Part shown: positions 1 through 12,430 of the stretch, in pieces
Layout: every line of letters starts with the position of its first letter
Numbering within the stretch: the first letter of the stretch is position 1
Origin: Spongilla lacustris
Taxonomy: Eukaryota; Porifera; Demospongiae; Spongillida; Spongillidae
Direction: 5' to 3'
Assembly (NCBI GenBank): GCA_949361645.1
Contig: OX442430.1
Coordinates: 7,426,351-7,490,350, forward strand
Length of the DNA stretch: 64,000 bases
Notes under the pieces: generated by a model
The model's database searches: none
Told to the model about the DNA's origin: nothing
Seen by the model: only the letters and a program-made list of their open reading frames with translations
Translations under genes and position numbers: made by a program

Positions 1-312
1 TATGGCCCACCTTTTTGTACACCACTTGGGTGCTGAAATGATCTGCAGCCTGTGTACTTGCTAGTGGCCATGACTCCACCCACTGGTGGTCATGACCACC
101 CATGACTCCACCCACTGGTGGTCATGACTCCACCCAGCTTGAGGTCAGTTGCACTGCCATGCCACAAGGTCCAGGAACAGTACATAGCTTTGGATGCAAG
201 GGAGTTCTTGGTGTATATTATTGAAAATGAGCACGTATAGGTGTGGCTGTAAACATGCACATGTAATGTCTAAGTACAAGTCTTTATTCAAGTCACAATC
301 TCTGGGAGGTCG
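1..312. other. 3' flank of gene A1 with short tandem repeat
   Basis: This stretch lies downstream of A1, which reads leftward. Bases of about 68-145 hold roughly three imperfect copies of a 22-base unit containing CATGACTCCACCCACTGGTG. No gene is visible. Confidence 0.6.
283..288 (-). terminator. AATAAA polyadenylation signal of A1
   Basis: TTTATT on the plus strand reads AATAAA on the minus strand, 25 bases past the A1 stop codon. The canonical hexamer and close spacing make it the likely 3'-end signal. Confidence 0.6.
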
Positions 313-466
313 TTAGCAGACTTTCTTGCAGAGCTGGGCATTGCTTCCCACATCACATAGGTTGGCCATTATGCTGTTGGACCAGCTGTTGCAGTAAGTA
401 GTGTATCCAGGGTTGCCGTTGGCAACGCAGCAGGGACATGTGCACTTGCCCACTTTGCTGATGTAG
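313..466 (-). other. A1 exon 3: CPCC cap
   Basis: The exon follows a CCCTTACAG acceptor. It completes a split Ser codon (AG|C) from exon 2 and encodes YISKVGKCTCPCCVA, then a YC, LC and CKKVC ending at TAA. The cysteine spacing matches the last exons of A2 and A3. Confidence 0.85.
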
Positions 467-3400
467 CTGTAAGGGGGTGGAGTGAGTACACGTAAAATCA
501 CACAAGCGGATGGACCTATTGTGTATTGCAAGTTACAATTGTCTAAGTGTCCTAATATGTTAACATGTTCATGCTCCAGGTGAACAGAATTTGTGTTCTA
601 AGTGGTGCTGCATGGCTAGTATATAGTACAGTGTACATTAGCATTGAAACATAACTCCTCCCCACCCTTCTCCACTGATCTAAATTTATATTTAAAGGAA
701 GAAAAAAAAAGAAAATGTGAGTACAGTCTAGCCTATGGGGCCATGGGACAGCTTTCTTTGCTAGAGTGGGGATACTATTAATGATTGCCTTGGTTACAAA
801 CAAAAAACAAATGGCTGTGGTCGATTCCACTAGTGGGGGGTTCCAAGAGCTGCATCACAAGTGCGTTGCATATGAGTGAAGCCTTTGTGTGTGTATGTGT
901 GCACCCGTATGTGTGTGTGTGTGTGTGTACACCCATGTGTGTGTGTGAATTTGTATGTGTGTGTGTGTATGTGTGTGCATGTACATGTGTGTATGTGTGT
1001 GTTGTTTGTCCGTGCATAATTAATCACACTTAATTGGAAGAGTGCCACCCTATGATCGTAGCACAGAATGCTTTCTGCTCTAGTATAAATATTTCAAGCT
1101 TTGAATGTACATGTGTGAATGTTATTTTAGTTAGGATGGAGTGCAGTTTCAACTGACCTGCATAGCCGAGTTGGGTCACTGTCGCAGACAGCAACCCCAC
1201 ACTCCTCTATAGTCTCCGCCTTAGAGCAAGTTACCGGCACACACTCGCAGCTGGCGTCCAACCTGTATCCAAATTCGCATGTCTCGTTGCACTTGCATGT
1301 GCATGATTTGGCGTCCAGCTGGTTGGAGTACTGGCACTGCAGCGAGCATGTGCATTTGCAGGTGTTTGGATCCAATTCGTAGTTACTGGGGCATTGCTGA
1401 ACGGAAGGGCACTTACAGGAGCATGTCTGGATATCAAATGTTTGGATCGGATTCGGGCATACTTGCTCTGCAGTAGGTTGACACTGACACGAACATGTGT
1501 CTAGATCGTAGTACTGTCCTGGGCTGCAGTTTAGCATCCGGGGACACCCACACTGGCATGTTTGTTGGTTGACTTGCTGGTGTCGGGGGCACTGTGGTGT
1601 ACTGCGACAATTGCATTGGCATGTCTGTTCATCAAATATTTGACTAGGAGTACAGCTATTTGGTGAATTAGAGCATTCACACCGACAGGAATTGGTGTTG
1701 AAGAACTGTTGGCTTGAACAAGTGAGGATGGAAGGACATTGACATTGGCATGTTGTTGTGTTGAAGACTTGTATTGAAGGGCAGTTCTGTTCGGCACTAA
1801 ATACACACTGACATGAACATGTGGCTTGATCAAAGTACTGTCCTGGGCTGCAATTGGGCACCTGGGGACACTCACACTGGCATGTTTGTTGGTTGAATCT
1901 CTGGTATGGAGAGCATTGGGGTGTGTTTTTGCAATAGCATTGGCATGTCTGCCCATCAAACACTTGACTAGGAGTACAGCTACTTAGTGAATTAGAGCAT
2001 TCACATTGGCAGGAGGTGGTGTTGAAGAACTGTTGGCTTGAACAAGTGAGGATGGAAGGACATTGACATTGGCATGAGGTGGTGTTGAAGACTTGTATTG
2101 AAGGGCAGTTCTGTTCGGCACTAAATACACACTGACATGAACATGTGGCTTGATCAAAGTACTGTCCTGGGCTGCAATTGGGCACCTGGGGACACTCACA
2201 CTGGCATGTTTGTTGGTTGAATCTCTGGTATGGAGAGCATTGGGGTGTGTTTTTGCAATAGCATTGGCATGTCTGCCCATCAAACACTTGACTAGGAGTA
2301 CAGCTACTTAGTGAATTAGAGCATTCACATTGGCAGGAGGTGGTATTGAAGAACTGTTGGCTTGAACAAGTGAGGATGGAAGGACATTGACATTGGCATG
2401 AGGTGGTGTTGAAGACTTGTATTGAAGGGCAGTTCTGTTCGGCACCAAATACACACTGACATGAACATGTGGCTTGATCAAAGTACCGTCCTCGGCTGCA
2501 TGTGGGCACCTGGGGACACTCACACTGGCATGTTTGTTGGTTGAATCTCTGGTATGGAGAGCATTGGGGTGTGTTTTTGCAATAGCATTGGCATGTCTGC
2601 CCATCAAACACTTGACTAGGAGTACAGCTACTTAGTGAATTAGAGCATTCACATTGGCAGGAGGTGGTATTGAAGAACTGTTGGCTTGAACAAGTGAGGA
2701 TGGAAGGACATTGACATTGGCATGTTGTTGTGTTGAAGACTTGTATTGAGGGGCAATTCTGTTCGGCACCAAATACACACTGACATGAACATGTGGCTTG
2801 ATCAAAGTACTGTCCTGGGCTGCAATTGGGCACCTGGGGGCACTCACACTGGCATGTTTGTTGGTTGAATCTCTGGTATGGAGAGCATTGGGCAGGTGTG
2901 TTTTTACAATAGCATTGGCATGTCTGCCCATCAAACACTTGACTAGGAGTACAGCTACTTAGTGAATCAAAGCATTCACATTGGCAGGAGGTGGTGTTGA
3001 AGAACTGTTGGCTTGAACAAGTGAGGATGGAAGGACATTGACATTGGCATGTTGTTGTGTTGAAGACTTGTATCGAAGGGCAGTTCTGTTCGGCACCAAA
3101 TACACACTGACATGAACATGTGGCTTGATCAAAGTACTGTCCTGGGCTGCAATTGGGCACCTGGGGGCACTCACACTGGCATGTTTGTTGGTTGAATCTC
3201 TGGTATGGAGAGCATTGGGGTGTGTTTTTGCAATAGCATTGGCATGTCTGCCCATCAAACACTTGACTAGGAGTACAGCTATTTGGTGAATTAGAGCATT
3301 CACATTGGCAGGAGGTGGTGTTGAAGAACTGTTGGCTTGAGCAAGTGAGGATGGAAGGACATTGACATTGGCATGAGGTGGTGTTGAAGACTTGTATTGA

Positions 3401-6400
3401 GGGGCAATTCTGTTCGGCACCAAATACACACTGACATGAACATGTGGCTTGATCAAAGTACTGTCCTGGGCTGCAATTGGGCACCTGGGGACACTCACAC
3501 TGGCATGTTTCTTGGTTGAATACTTTGTAACTTTGGCATGTTGTAGCATTGGCACATTCACACGTGCACATGTCTTCATTAAAAACTTCACCCCAAGCAC
3601 ACCAGTCAGGTAGATTGGTACATTCACATGTGCAGGATGATGTGTTAAAGAATTGTTCATCTGTGCATGTTAGCTCCTTAGGGCATCCACACGTACACGT
3701 TTCCTCATTGAATGTCTGTAGTCCATGACATTTGGTCAATGTGGGACATTTGCACTGACATGTGGAGTCATCAAATGTCTGAGCAGGATATGCACAAGAT
3801 GCAGGCTTGTTGGGGCATTCACATTGACATGAAGTGCTGTTGAATGTTTGGGCGTATGAGCAGGTTGGGTAGCTGGGACATTGACATTGGCAGGTCTGTT
3901 GGTTGAATATCTGGTTACCCTGGCAATTGATCACCTTGGGGCATTTGCACTGACATGTGGAGTCATCATATGTCTGAGCAGGATATGCACAAGATGCAGG
4001 CTTGTAGGGGCATTCACATTGACATGAAAGGCTGTTGAATGTTTGGCCGTATGAGCAGGTTGGGTAGCTGGGACATTGACATTGGCAGGTCTGTTGGTTG
4101 AATATCTGATTACCCTGGCAACTGATCACCTTGGGACATTTGCACTGACATGTGGAGTCATCAAATGTCTGAGCAGGATATGCACAAGATGCAGGCTTGT
4201 TGGGACATTCACATTGACATGAAAGGCTGTTGAATGTTTGGCCGTATGAGCAGGTTGGGTAGCTGGGACATTGACATTGGCAGGTCTGTTGGTTGAATAT
4301 CTGGTTACCCTGGCAACTGATCACCTTAGGGCATTTGCACTGACATGTGGAGTCATCAAATGTCTGAGCAGGATATGCACAAGATGCAGGCTTGTAGGGG
4401 CATTCACATTGGCATGAAATGCTGTTGAATGTTTGGGCATATGAGCAGGTTGGGTAGCTGGGACATTGGCATTGGCAGGTCTGTTGGTTGAATATCTGGT
4501 TACCCTGGCAACTGATCACCTTGGGACATTTGCACTGACATGTGGAGTCATCAAATGTCTGAGCAGGATATGCACAAGATGCAGGCTTGTTGGGACATTC
4601 ACATTGACATGAAAGGCTGTTGAATGTTTGGCCGTATGAGCAGGTTGGGTAGCTGGGACATTGACATTGGCAGGTCTGTTGGTTGAATATCTGGTTACCC
4701 TGGCAACTGATCACCTTAGGGCATTTGCACTGACATGTGGAGTCATCAAATGTCTGAGCAGGATATGCACAAGATGCAGGCTTGTAGGGGCATTCACATT
4801 GGCATGAAATGCTGTTGAATGTTTGGGCATATGAGCAGGTTGGGTAGCTGGGACATTGGCATTGGCAGGTCTGTTGGTTGAATATCTGGTTACCCTGGCA
4901 ACTGATCACCTTGGGACATTTGCACTGACATGTGGAGTCATCAAATGTCTGAGCAGGATATACACAAGATGCAGGCTTGTAGGGGCATTCACATTGGCAT
5001 GAAATGCTGTTGAATGTTTGGGCATATGAGCAGGTTGGGTAGCTGGGACATTGGCATTGGCAGGTCTGTTGGTTGAATATCTGGTTACCCTGGCAACTGA
5101 TCACCTTAGGGCATTTGCACTGACATGTGGAGTCATCAAATGTCTGAGCAGGATATGCACAAGATGCAGGCTTGTTGGGACATCCACATTGACATGAAGT
5201 GCTGTTGAATGTTTGGGCGTATGAGCAGGTTGGGTAGCTGGGACATTGGCATTGGCATGTCTGTTGGTTGAATATCTGGTTACCCTGGCAACTGATCACC
5301 TTGGGACATTTGCACTGACATGTGGAGTCATCAAATGTCTGAGCAGAATATGCACAAGATGCTGGCTTGTTGGGGCATCCACATTGGCATGAAGTGCTGT
5401 TGAATGTTTGGGCATATGAGCAGGTTGGGTAGCTGGAACATTGACATTGGCAGGTCTGTTGGTTGAATATCTGGTTACCCTGGCAACTGATCACCTTGGG
5501 ACATTTGCACTGACATGTGGAGTCATCAAATGTCTGAGCAGGATATGCACAAGATGCAGGCTTGTTGGGGCATTCACATTGACATGAAGTGGTGTTGAAT
5601 GTTTGGCCGTATGAGCAGGTTGGGTAGCTGGGACATTGGCATTGGCAGGTCTGCTGGTTAAATATCTGGTTACCCTGGCAACTGATTGCCTTGGGACATT
5701 TGCACTGACATGTGGAGTCGTCAAATGTCTGAGCTGAATATGCACAAGATGCAGGCTTGTAGGGGCATTCACATTGACATGAAAGGCTGTTGAATGTTTG
5801 GGCATATGAGCAGGTTGGATAGCTGGGACATTGGCATTGGCAGGTCTGTTGGTTGAATATCTGGTTACCCTGGCAACTGATCACCTTAGGGCATTTGCAC
5901 TGACATGTGGAGTCATCAAATGTCTGAGCAGGATATGCACAAGATGCTGGCTTGTTGGGGCATCCACATTGACATGAAGTGCTGTTGAATGTTTGGGCGT
6001 ATGAGCAGGTTGGGTAGCTGGGACATTGGCATTGGCAGGTCTGTTGGTTGAATATCTGGTTACCCTGGCAACTGATCACCTTAGGGCATTTGCACTGACA
6101 TGTGGAGTCATCAAATGTCTGAGCAGGATATGCACAAGATGCAGGCTTGTTGGGGCATCCACATTGACATGAAGTGCTGTTGAATGTTTGGCCGTATGAG
6201 CAGGTTGGGTAGCTGGGACATTGGCATTGACAGGTCTGTTGGTTGAATATCTGGTTACCCTGGCAACTGATCACCTTAGGGCATTTGCACTGACATGTGG
6301 AGTCATCAAATGTCTGAGCAGGATATGCACAAGATGCAGGCTTGTTGGGGCATCCACATTGACATGAAGTGCTGTTGAATGTTTGGCCGTATGAGCAGGT

Positions 6401-8339
6401 TGGGTAGCTGGGACATTGGCATTGGCAGGTCTGTTGGTTGAATATCTGGTTACCCTGGCAACTGATCACCTTGGGACATTTGCACTGACATGTGGAGTCA
6501 TCAAATGTCTGAGCAGGATATGCACAAGATGCAGGCTTGTTAGGGCATTCACATTGACATGAAATGCTGTTGAATGTTTGGGCATATGAGCAGGTTGGGT
6601 AGCTGGGACATTGACATTGGCAGGTCTGTTGGTTGAATATCTGGTTACCCTGGCAACTGATTACCTTGGGGCATTTGCACTGACATGTGGAGTCATCAAA
6701 TGTCTGAGCAGGATATGCACAAGATGCAGGCTTGTTGGGGCATTCACATTGACATGAAGTGCTGTTGAATGTTTGGGCGTATGAGCAGGTTGGGTAGCTG
6801 GGACATTGGCATTGGCAGGTATGTTGGTTGAATATCTGTTTACCCTGGCAAATGATTACCTTGGGACATTTGCACTGACATGTGGAGTCATCAAATGTCT
6901 GAGCAGGATATGCACAAGATGCTGGCTTGTTGGGGCATCCACATTGACATGAAGTGGTGTTGAATGTTTGGCCGTATGAGCAGGTTGGGTAGCTGGGACA
7001 TTGGCATTGGCAGGTCTGCTGGTTAAATATCTGGTTACCGTGGCAACTGATCACCTTGGGACATTTGCACTGACATGTGGAGTCATCAAATGTCTGAGCA
7101 GGATATGCACAAGATGCAGGCTTGTTGGGGCATCCACATTGACATGAAGTGCTGTTGAATGTTTGGCCGTATGAGCAGGTTGGGTAGCTGGGACATTGGC
7201 ATTGGCAGGTCTGCTGGTTAAATATCTGGTTACCCTGGCAACTGATCACCTTGGGACATTTGCACTGACATGTGGAGTCATCAAATGTTTGAGCAGGATA
7301 TGCACAAGATGCAGGCTTGTTGGGGCATCCACATTGACATGAAGTGCTGTTGAATGTTTGGGCGTATGAGCAGGTTGGGTAGCTGGGACATTGACATTGG
7401 CAGGTCTGTTGGTTGAATATCTGGTTACCCTGGCAACTGATCACCTTGGGACATTTGCACTGACATGTGGAGTCATCAAATGTCTGAGCAGGATATGCAC
7501 AAGATGCAGGCTTGTTGGGGCATTCACATTGACATGAAGTGCTGTTGAATGTTTGGGCGTATGAGCAGGTTGGGTAGCTGGGACATTGGCATTGGCAGGT
7601 CTGTTGGTTGAATATCTGGTTACCCTGGCAACTGATCACCTTGGGACATTTGCACTGACATGTGGAGTCATCAAATGTCTGAGCAGGATATGCACAAGAT
7701 GCTGGCTTGTTGGGGCATTCACATTGACAGGTTTGCTTGTTGACTATCTGGCTGTTTAAGCATTTGGTCGTATTTGAACACTGGCATTGGCATGTATTGT
7801 CATCAAATTGCTGTAAACGATTTGGGCATTCGTCACACTTATTAGGGCATTCACATTTGCAAGTGTTATTGTTCAATTGTTGGGGGTTGTTACATCTGTT
7901 TTGGCACTGGCATTGGCATGAGTTTGTGTCAAATGTCTGGAGCGCACTACACTTAGTTGTAGTTGCACACTCACATTCGCAGGTCTGGTAGTTGAACTTC
8001 TTATTGGATGGACAGCTTTTGTATTGGCAGTATGCTGATGATGTTTGGGCTATCTGTGGATAGAGTTTGATTAGAGTTATTTTGTTACTTAAGCTTAAGC
8101 CATTTTATTTGATACACTTTCTCTTGTTTCCCTGATGTATAGGTTTTCTAAAATGTACTGTTACAAGAAACTGAACATTGCTCTATTCTTTAGCTAGCTA
8201 TAGTATTCCTGGCAGAATTAATATTACATGTAGTGGGGTTTTATGCCACTTGCATGCATTAAAAAGGGGTTGCTCTACTTACCTCTGTTATTGCCAGCAG
8301 GAGAAGGACCACTGCTGTCCCAATTCTGGATGTTAGCAT
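313..8339 (-). CDS. A1: giant secreted CXCXC-repeat protein with CPCC cap
   Basis: Three exons can be read on the minus strand: 8283..8339, 1158..8053 and 313..466, giving 2368 aa. Exon 1 encodes a signal peptide (MLTSRIGTAVVLLLLAITE) and ends at a GTAAGT donor in phase 0. Exon 2 follows a CCACAG acceptor and holds the whole repeat region. It has diverged Cys units to about residue 130, then about 21 copies of a 65-residue unit (residues 130-1450), a few diverged units, and six copies plus one degenerate copy of a 108-residue unit (about 1530-2180). Both units are built from C-x(4-6)-C...F-[ND]-x(3)-C-x-C-x-C. Exon 2 ends in phase 2 at GTCAGT. Exon 3 adds a 50-codon Cys cap with CTCPCCV. The CXCXC spacing recalls Balbiani ring 3 and VEGF-C tail repeats, but no cystine-knot growth-factor domain is present. 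An extracellular structural role is inferred. Repeat copy number may suffer from assembly collapse. Confidence 0.85.
467..1157 (-). other. A1 intron 2 with TG microsatellite
   Basis: This 691-base intron has a GTCAGT donor at its high-coordinate end and a TTACAG acceptor. Bases of about 883-1010 are a (TG)n/(TGTA)n alternating purine-pyrimidine tract. No coding sequence is seen. Confidence 0.75.
1500..3530 (-). repeat. A1 coding tandem array, 324-bp unit
   Basis: The unit repeats every 324 bases (108 codons; homologous positions at 1984, 2308, 2632, 2959). One copy carries an extra codon (2632-2934). There are six good copies and one degenerate copy at the C-terminal side. Each unit contains five Cys sub-units, including CPQVPNCSPGQYFDQATC. 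Confidence 0.85.
3755..7725 (-). repeat. A1 coding tandem array, 195-bp unit
   Basis: About 21 copies of a 195-base, 65-codon unit. Each unit has three Cys sub-units that begin CPSYPTC, CPNKPASC and CPKVISC. Copies are nearly identical and differ mostly at a few codons (for example Asn/Tyr after CP, and Ser/Thr/Leu/Ile before SCQC), which indicates recent homogenisation. Confidence 0.9.
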
Positions 8340-8690
8340 CACCCTGCAATGTGCTTGCAACTTAATAATAATAATAAAGATTAAGTTTTATGTATTTGAC
8401 TTTGACTTATATATTGGCCTGTTGGTATGTCTTGACTGGCTCCATTACATGTACGTTATTTGTTGGTGTCTATTGCTGCTCTTCGTATGTAGCACTTAGG
8501 TTGCACCCTTTTGTTCACGGACAATTGTTATTCTTTTGTGACTTCTGTTATATCTACCTGTGTTTACTGAACACCTCGAAATTGCCCGACAGAGCTTTTC
8601 TTGGCCGGTTATACAGTGCATAATTTAATCATCTTGTTTATATTTTGACCTCTTGTGTTGGGCAAGCCTCAGTGCGTGGTGGCTTTATTC
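8340..8690. other. intergenic, A1 5' flank
   Basis: The flank holds a short (TAA)n run at 8362-8377 and is otherwise AT-rich. No clear TATA box precedes A1. Short open frames here have no recognisable features. Confidence 0.5.
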
Positions 8691-9508
8691 ATGGGATCCT
8701 TGCTTGGTACATTTTCTTTACCATACATAGGGAAATGTAAGATGTTGAATATGACAATAATTATTTATGGTATAACATGCCTTTGGTATTGGTGGAAGTG
8801 ACTCTCTTGGGAGTGTCGTTGATATTAATTTGCACTCGGTGAACATCTCAGTGAGGAGACCCCAGACATTTCCATACATCAATCATCAGTAGCAATTGCA
8901 GTACCAGTATTTCACCCTACAAGCTTAACACAGACAGACATAGAACTTATTTTTGGTCACACATTACATCCTCCCAAGAGCTGCTTGTGCTGTGTGTGTG
9001 TGTGTTGTATTGGTCGTTGTTACAAGCAGGCCTCCTCATTTGATCTTTTCATATGTGGTATGGAGAGGTAGTTTGGGGGAGGGTTTTTTTTTTTTTTTTT
9101 TTTTTTCGTCGGCACATACCCACATGCTATAACCAAATCAACAAAGTCATGTCTTAAAGTGGACATCTGTTCAGTCTAGTGCCAATTTCTTTGCACGACC
9201 TTGTGCTTCCATGGGCTTGTTGAATTGTTCCCCTCCACCTTACCTCTTTTTCTTTTAGATGTATAATTATGTTGATTGATAAGGCACTTAACTGCACTTC
9301 GAACCAAATTTTTTCTTATGCTACAGCTGTCAATAGCAAAACCCAGTCTCCTCCAAGTAGCAGCAGTTCAAATCCTTCTGGGAAAGGAGATGGCACTACT
9401 TACAGAGTGCAGGAATTATTTGGCTATAATCCATACTCTTACTATGATATTGATACGAAGATGCTGAAGTACAGACAACCACAGCCCAAACCAGGAGTGA
9501 AATACTAG
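8691..9508 (+). CDS. NDUFV3-like complex I accessory subunit (two-exon model tentative)
   Basis: The exon 9327..9508 follows a CTACAG acceptor and ends in TAG. It encodes SKTQSPP, a Ser-rich linker, then TTYRVQELFGYNPYSYYDID and KYRQPQP. This matches the conserved C-terminus of NADH dehydrogenase flavoprotein 3 (TTY...Y-S-x-Y...D...K-[FY]-R-x-PQP), a small mitochondrial complex I subunit. A possible first exon is 8691..8736 (MGSLLGTFSLPYIGK plus one base, then GTAAGA); its phase fits, but it lacks the arginines expected of a mitochondrial presequence. An alternative reading starts the last exon at an acceptor near 9258. The family call is fairly secure; the 5' end is not. Confidence 0.6.
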
Positions 9509-10269
9509 TTCTATGAACATTGATTTTTTTTTTCTGCATTATTAACTGGTTTATGGATACTCAAAGTATTGGTATAGCATGTATTATTTCTCTGCTGTGC
9601 TTAATCCAGAGGGCTAGGGAGACGCAACACCTAAGGATTCCAGGAAGTGAGACCGTAAAGGTTCAAGGTGACTTGAGGGGGTTGACTTAATTAGTATTTG
9701 GTAACAAACAAGCCATACATGTAAGTGGCAACCGATCGAAACATGACTTGATAATTTCAAACTGGTGCAACAAGCCTGCACGGGCAAATAGTCATTGCGG
9801 CGCCATGTTCGATTTGACCGTTGCAGTAATGACGTCACGCGCGTCTTGTTTTTTTGTTACGTAACTTGTATCACTGTATGTTGCATTTTATGTATAACTA
9901 GGTCTTACCCCGTGAAAAATCACGGAAGTGATTCTATTAGAAGTGCAGAATGTTTTTAAAACATACAGTAATCTACCACCTGTTGTACTATACGGTTACT
10001 ACGCAACCTATTTAATAGCCCGCGCACGCAATGAAATACATGTATATATACAGTACTACTTCCGGTCTGTACGATATGAATGAACACCGGTCAATTGCCA
10101 TTGGTCATTTGTGTGGGAGTGGTCGTTTCTATTGGTTGCTAGGTACGCGTTGCTAGGCGGAGTTTATAAATAGGTGGTTACGCGGACGTACGGATGTACG
10201 GACGTATACGGACGTACGGACGTTGTAAATTATAGTATTAGATTATTGTAGTGTCTAGCAAAATCACTA
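9509..10269. other. intergenic stretch with promoter-like sequence
   Basis: No coding sequence is seen to 10080. Bases of about 10100-10200 contain three ATTGG (inverted CCAAT) motifs, two GTTGCTAGG motifs resembling RFX half-sites, a TATAAATA at 10168 and a cluster of GGACGTAC repeats. This resembles a promoter, but no gene follows. Confidence 0.3.
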
Positions 10270-10284
10270 TGACACCACTAAACT

Positions 10285-10745
10285 AAGATTTAATTAAAGT
10301 CAGAAGGGACCACATTCCTGGCCAGTATGGTCCTTGCTATGGCTCTCACCAGGGTGATATTTAGCTTCCCAAACATGTCACTGATCACCCTGGCTTTGTG
10401 GAACGAAGAGCCGAAGGCTAAGCGTGCGGCCAGTAGAGCGAAGGCTCTTCTTGCCTCCTCACCCCAATTGCAGTATGATTCTAGTGCTAGAGGCACACAC
10501 ACACCCAGCCTATAGTTCAGCACATTTCGGATCGTTGGATGCATGTGCATGTGCTTTCTCCTTTCTGCGGCTTCAGCAGTAGCACCCGCCCTCATACTTA
10601 CCTCAGCCAAAATAGCAGGGGTAAGAGGAGACGTGACTATATTGTCAAAGGCAGCTGGCTTGCCTTGTGCCCAGTCCCTCAATAGCACATCAGCTGGGCG
10701 AGTGTGATCAAGTCCTGGAGTGAGGCTACTTCCAGCTTCTTCTGA
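10285..10745 (-). pseudogene. RLE-type LINE fragment (reverse transcriptase ORF C-terminus)
   Basis: The minus strand encodes TRPADVL...W-x(2)-GKPAAFD, then EAAERRKH, then VPLALESYCNWGEEARRAF and a terminal LVRAIARTIL. RPADV followed by AFD matches the spacing of a PD-(D/E)XK restriction-like endonuclease at the C-terminus of R2/R4-type LINEs. It is 5'-truncated with no reverse transcriptase catalytic region. Related pieces lie at 12.3, 48.4, 54.2 and 54.9 kb. Confidence 0.55.
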
Positions 10746-10755
10746 GTTTTAAAAT

Positions 10756-11445
10756 TTATCACTACAAAATTCGACGTTGAACAAAACAGCGCATAAACCT
10801 GAAATTTTGTACACTTGTTCCCACATCGTCTCTCTATTGTAGAAATCGATGTTGGTGCTCTAATTATTTTCCATGCCGTGAATGCAGAGATCGCTAACCC
10901 AACGGGTTAGAATCCTCCATTTCTCTACATGTACGTAGGAGTGTTGAAAACGCGTCAAATTCGAGATGTACATAGAGGAGTCCTATACTTATTGATTTGT
11001 TCTGTTCGTTAATTTCCACGTCATCCGTTACGGAGATACAGTTTAATGATTCGCGCCAATGCTTTTGGCAAATCGCGTCCCGCTCAGTGTATAGGGAGGC
11101 TGCGATTATATCATTGGCGCGAATCAAGCAGTAAAACGTACATGTAGTTTGCTTAACTGTGTCTCCGTAACGGATGATATAGAAATTAACGAACAGAACA
11201 AATCAATAGATATAGGACTCCTCTATGAATACTCCGAATTTGACGCCGCGTTTTCTACACCTGACTCGCACCTTGAGAAATGTCGATCGATTTCTAACCC
11301 ACGGGGTTAACGAACTCGTACCCACGGCACGGCAGATTTCCACATAGAGAGATGATGTGGAACAAGTGTACGAAATGTGAAAGGAAAAGGTTGTATTGTT
11401 ACAAAGATATACTGTTTTGTTCAACGTCGAATTTTATAGTAATAA
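10756..11445. mobile_element. foldback (MITE-like) element
   Basis: The ends are inverted: TTATCACTACAAAATTCGAC on the left and its near-complement on the right, including 23 matching bases. A second inverted pair (ATTTGTTCTGTTCGTTAA) lies inside. The core contains GATTCGCGCCAATG...CATTGGCGCGAATC. A related copy is at 24.24-24.62 kb. No transposase is present. Confidence 0.6.
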
Positions 11446-12289
11446 CTAAGTAGAGTGATTTTGCTTTTACGATGTATTTAAAGTTCAACCGCATAATGAG
11501 GGAAGCGAATATCGAATATTCGTGACTAAGAAACTTGAGTAAAGAAGTCCGAATGCCACTAAATCCATGCATGGTCGACCGAATAGGTCATCTATAATAA
11601 AAAACCTATTTTGGTGTTGCATGATTACTGGACTATATAATAGTCCCGCGCCCGAACGCATGATATAAGAAGACTGTGGACCATGCACGCGTGGATGATG
11701 TTGTTATAATATGATTGGTGGTGCTCTCAGTGCGATCTAATATTAATTAAATACAGCCGACAGATTCTCGATATCGTCAATCTCGCGCAAATTTCGTTAT
11801 AACCGCTGCAGCCAAAAGGAATGTGTTACTACTGCTGATGTACTGCTACAACACCCTCTCATTCAAACATGCATAGCTAAAACGAACAAATATCATACAT
11901 CATCAATCATCATACATGGTCGAATTGAATTCAAACTTGCGAGTGGAAAGATTGAGTGCCTACAACTGATCATAATAATTATGCGTGCTTGCATGTCATA
12001 TATATATATAGCGAGAAGCCCACGTGGGGCACTTATCATAGCTTAATTAATTCTCGCCAACTGCTGTAACAATACATGCCGGCTGTGCCACGAAAGGCGC
12101 GAGTTTATAACGTTATCCTATAGCTGTTTTCATTGAGACTTCAAATTTATTTGTAGATAGACGTTAGACACACATTCAGTATTATACTCCGCATTGGCTT
12201 AATTGTATTATTGGCACTATGCTATTATTATAATGCAGTTAATGTAATGGCACCAAGCTATTTGACCCCCCAAATATTCAGAACTACGG
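11446..12289. other. intergenic, nothing recognised
   Basis: AT-rich sequence with a short (TA)n at 12000. No supported gene. Confidence 0.5.
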
Positions 12290-12430
12290 TGCGCGTGTCC
12301 CCGTGCATGATGGTTGAATCTTATGGAGCCTGGGGAAAGATGCTGCTGCCATCATCTATAGCTCCTCAATTGCCTCTTCATGCCCTCATCTCTGTCATCA
12401 ATTGCCTCGAGACCTGCCACCTCTACTGAG
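12290..12430 (+). pseudogene. short LINE ORF relic
   Basis: VSPCMMVESYGAWGK matches the VESYGAWGKEA segment of the LINE remnants at 48.4 and 54.5 kb, then degenerates and stops. A decayed fragment. Confidence 0.4.

Noticed and set aside
1158..8053. CRISPR-like regular array
   Set aside because: The 195- and 324-bp units are coding repeats in an intron-bearing eukaryotic gene, without short repeats and unique spacers.
313..8339. VEGF/PDGF-type growth factor
   Set aside because: Only the CXCXC spacing is shared with VEGF-C tails. No cystine-knot domain is visible.
8390..8623. 77-codon frame upstream of the NDUFV3-like exon
   Set aside because: Cys/Tyr/Leu-rich with no presequence, and no consistent donor linking it to the exon at 9327.
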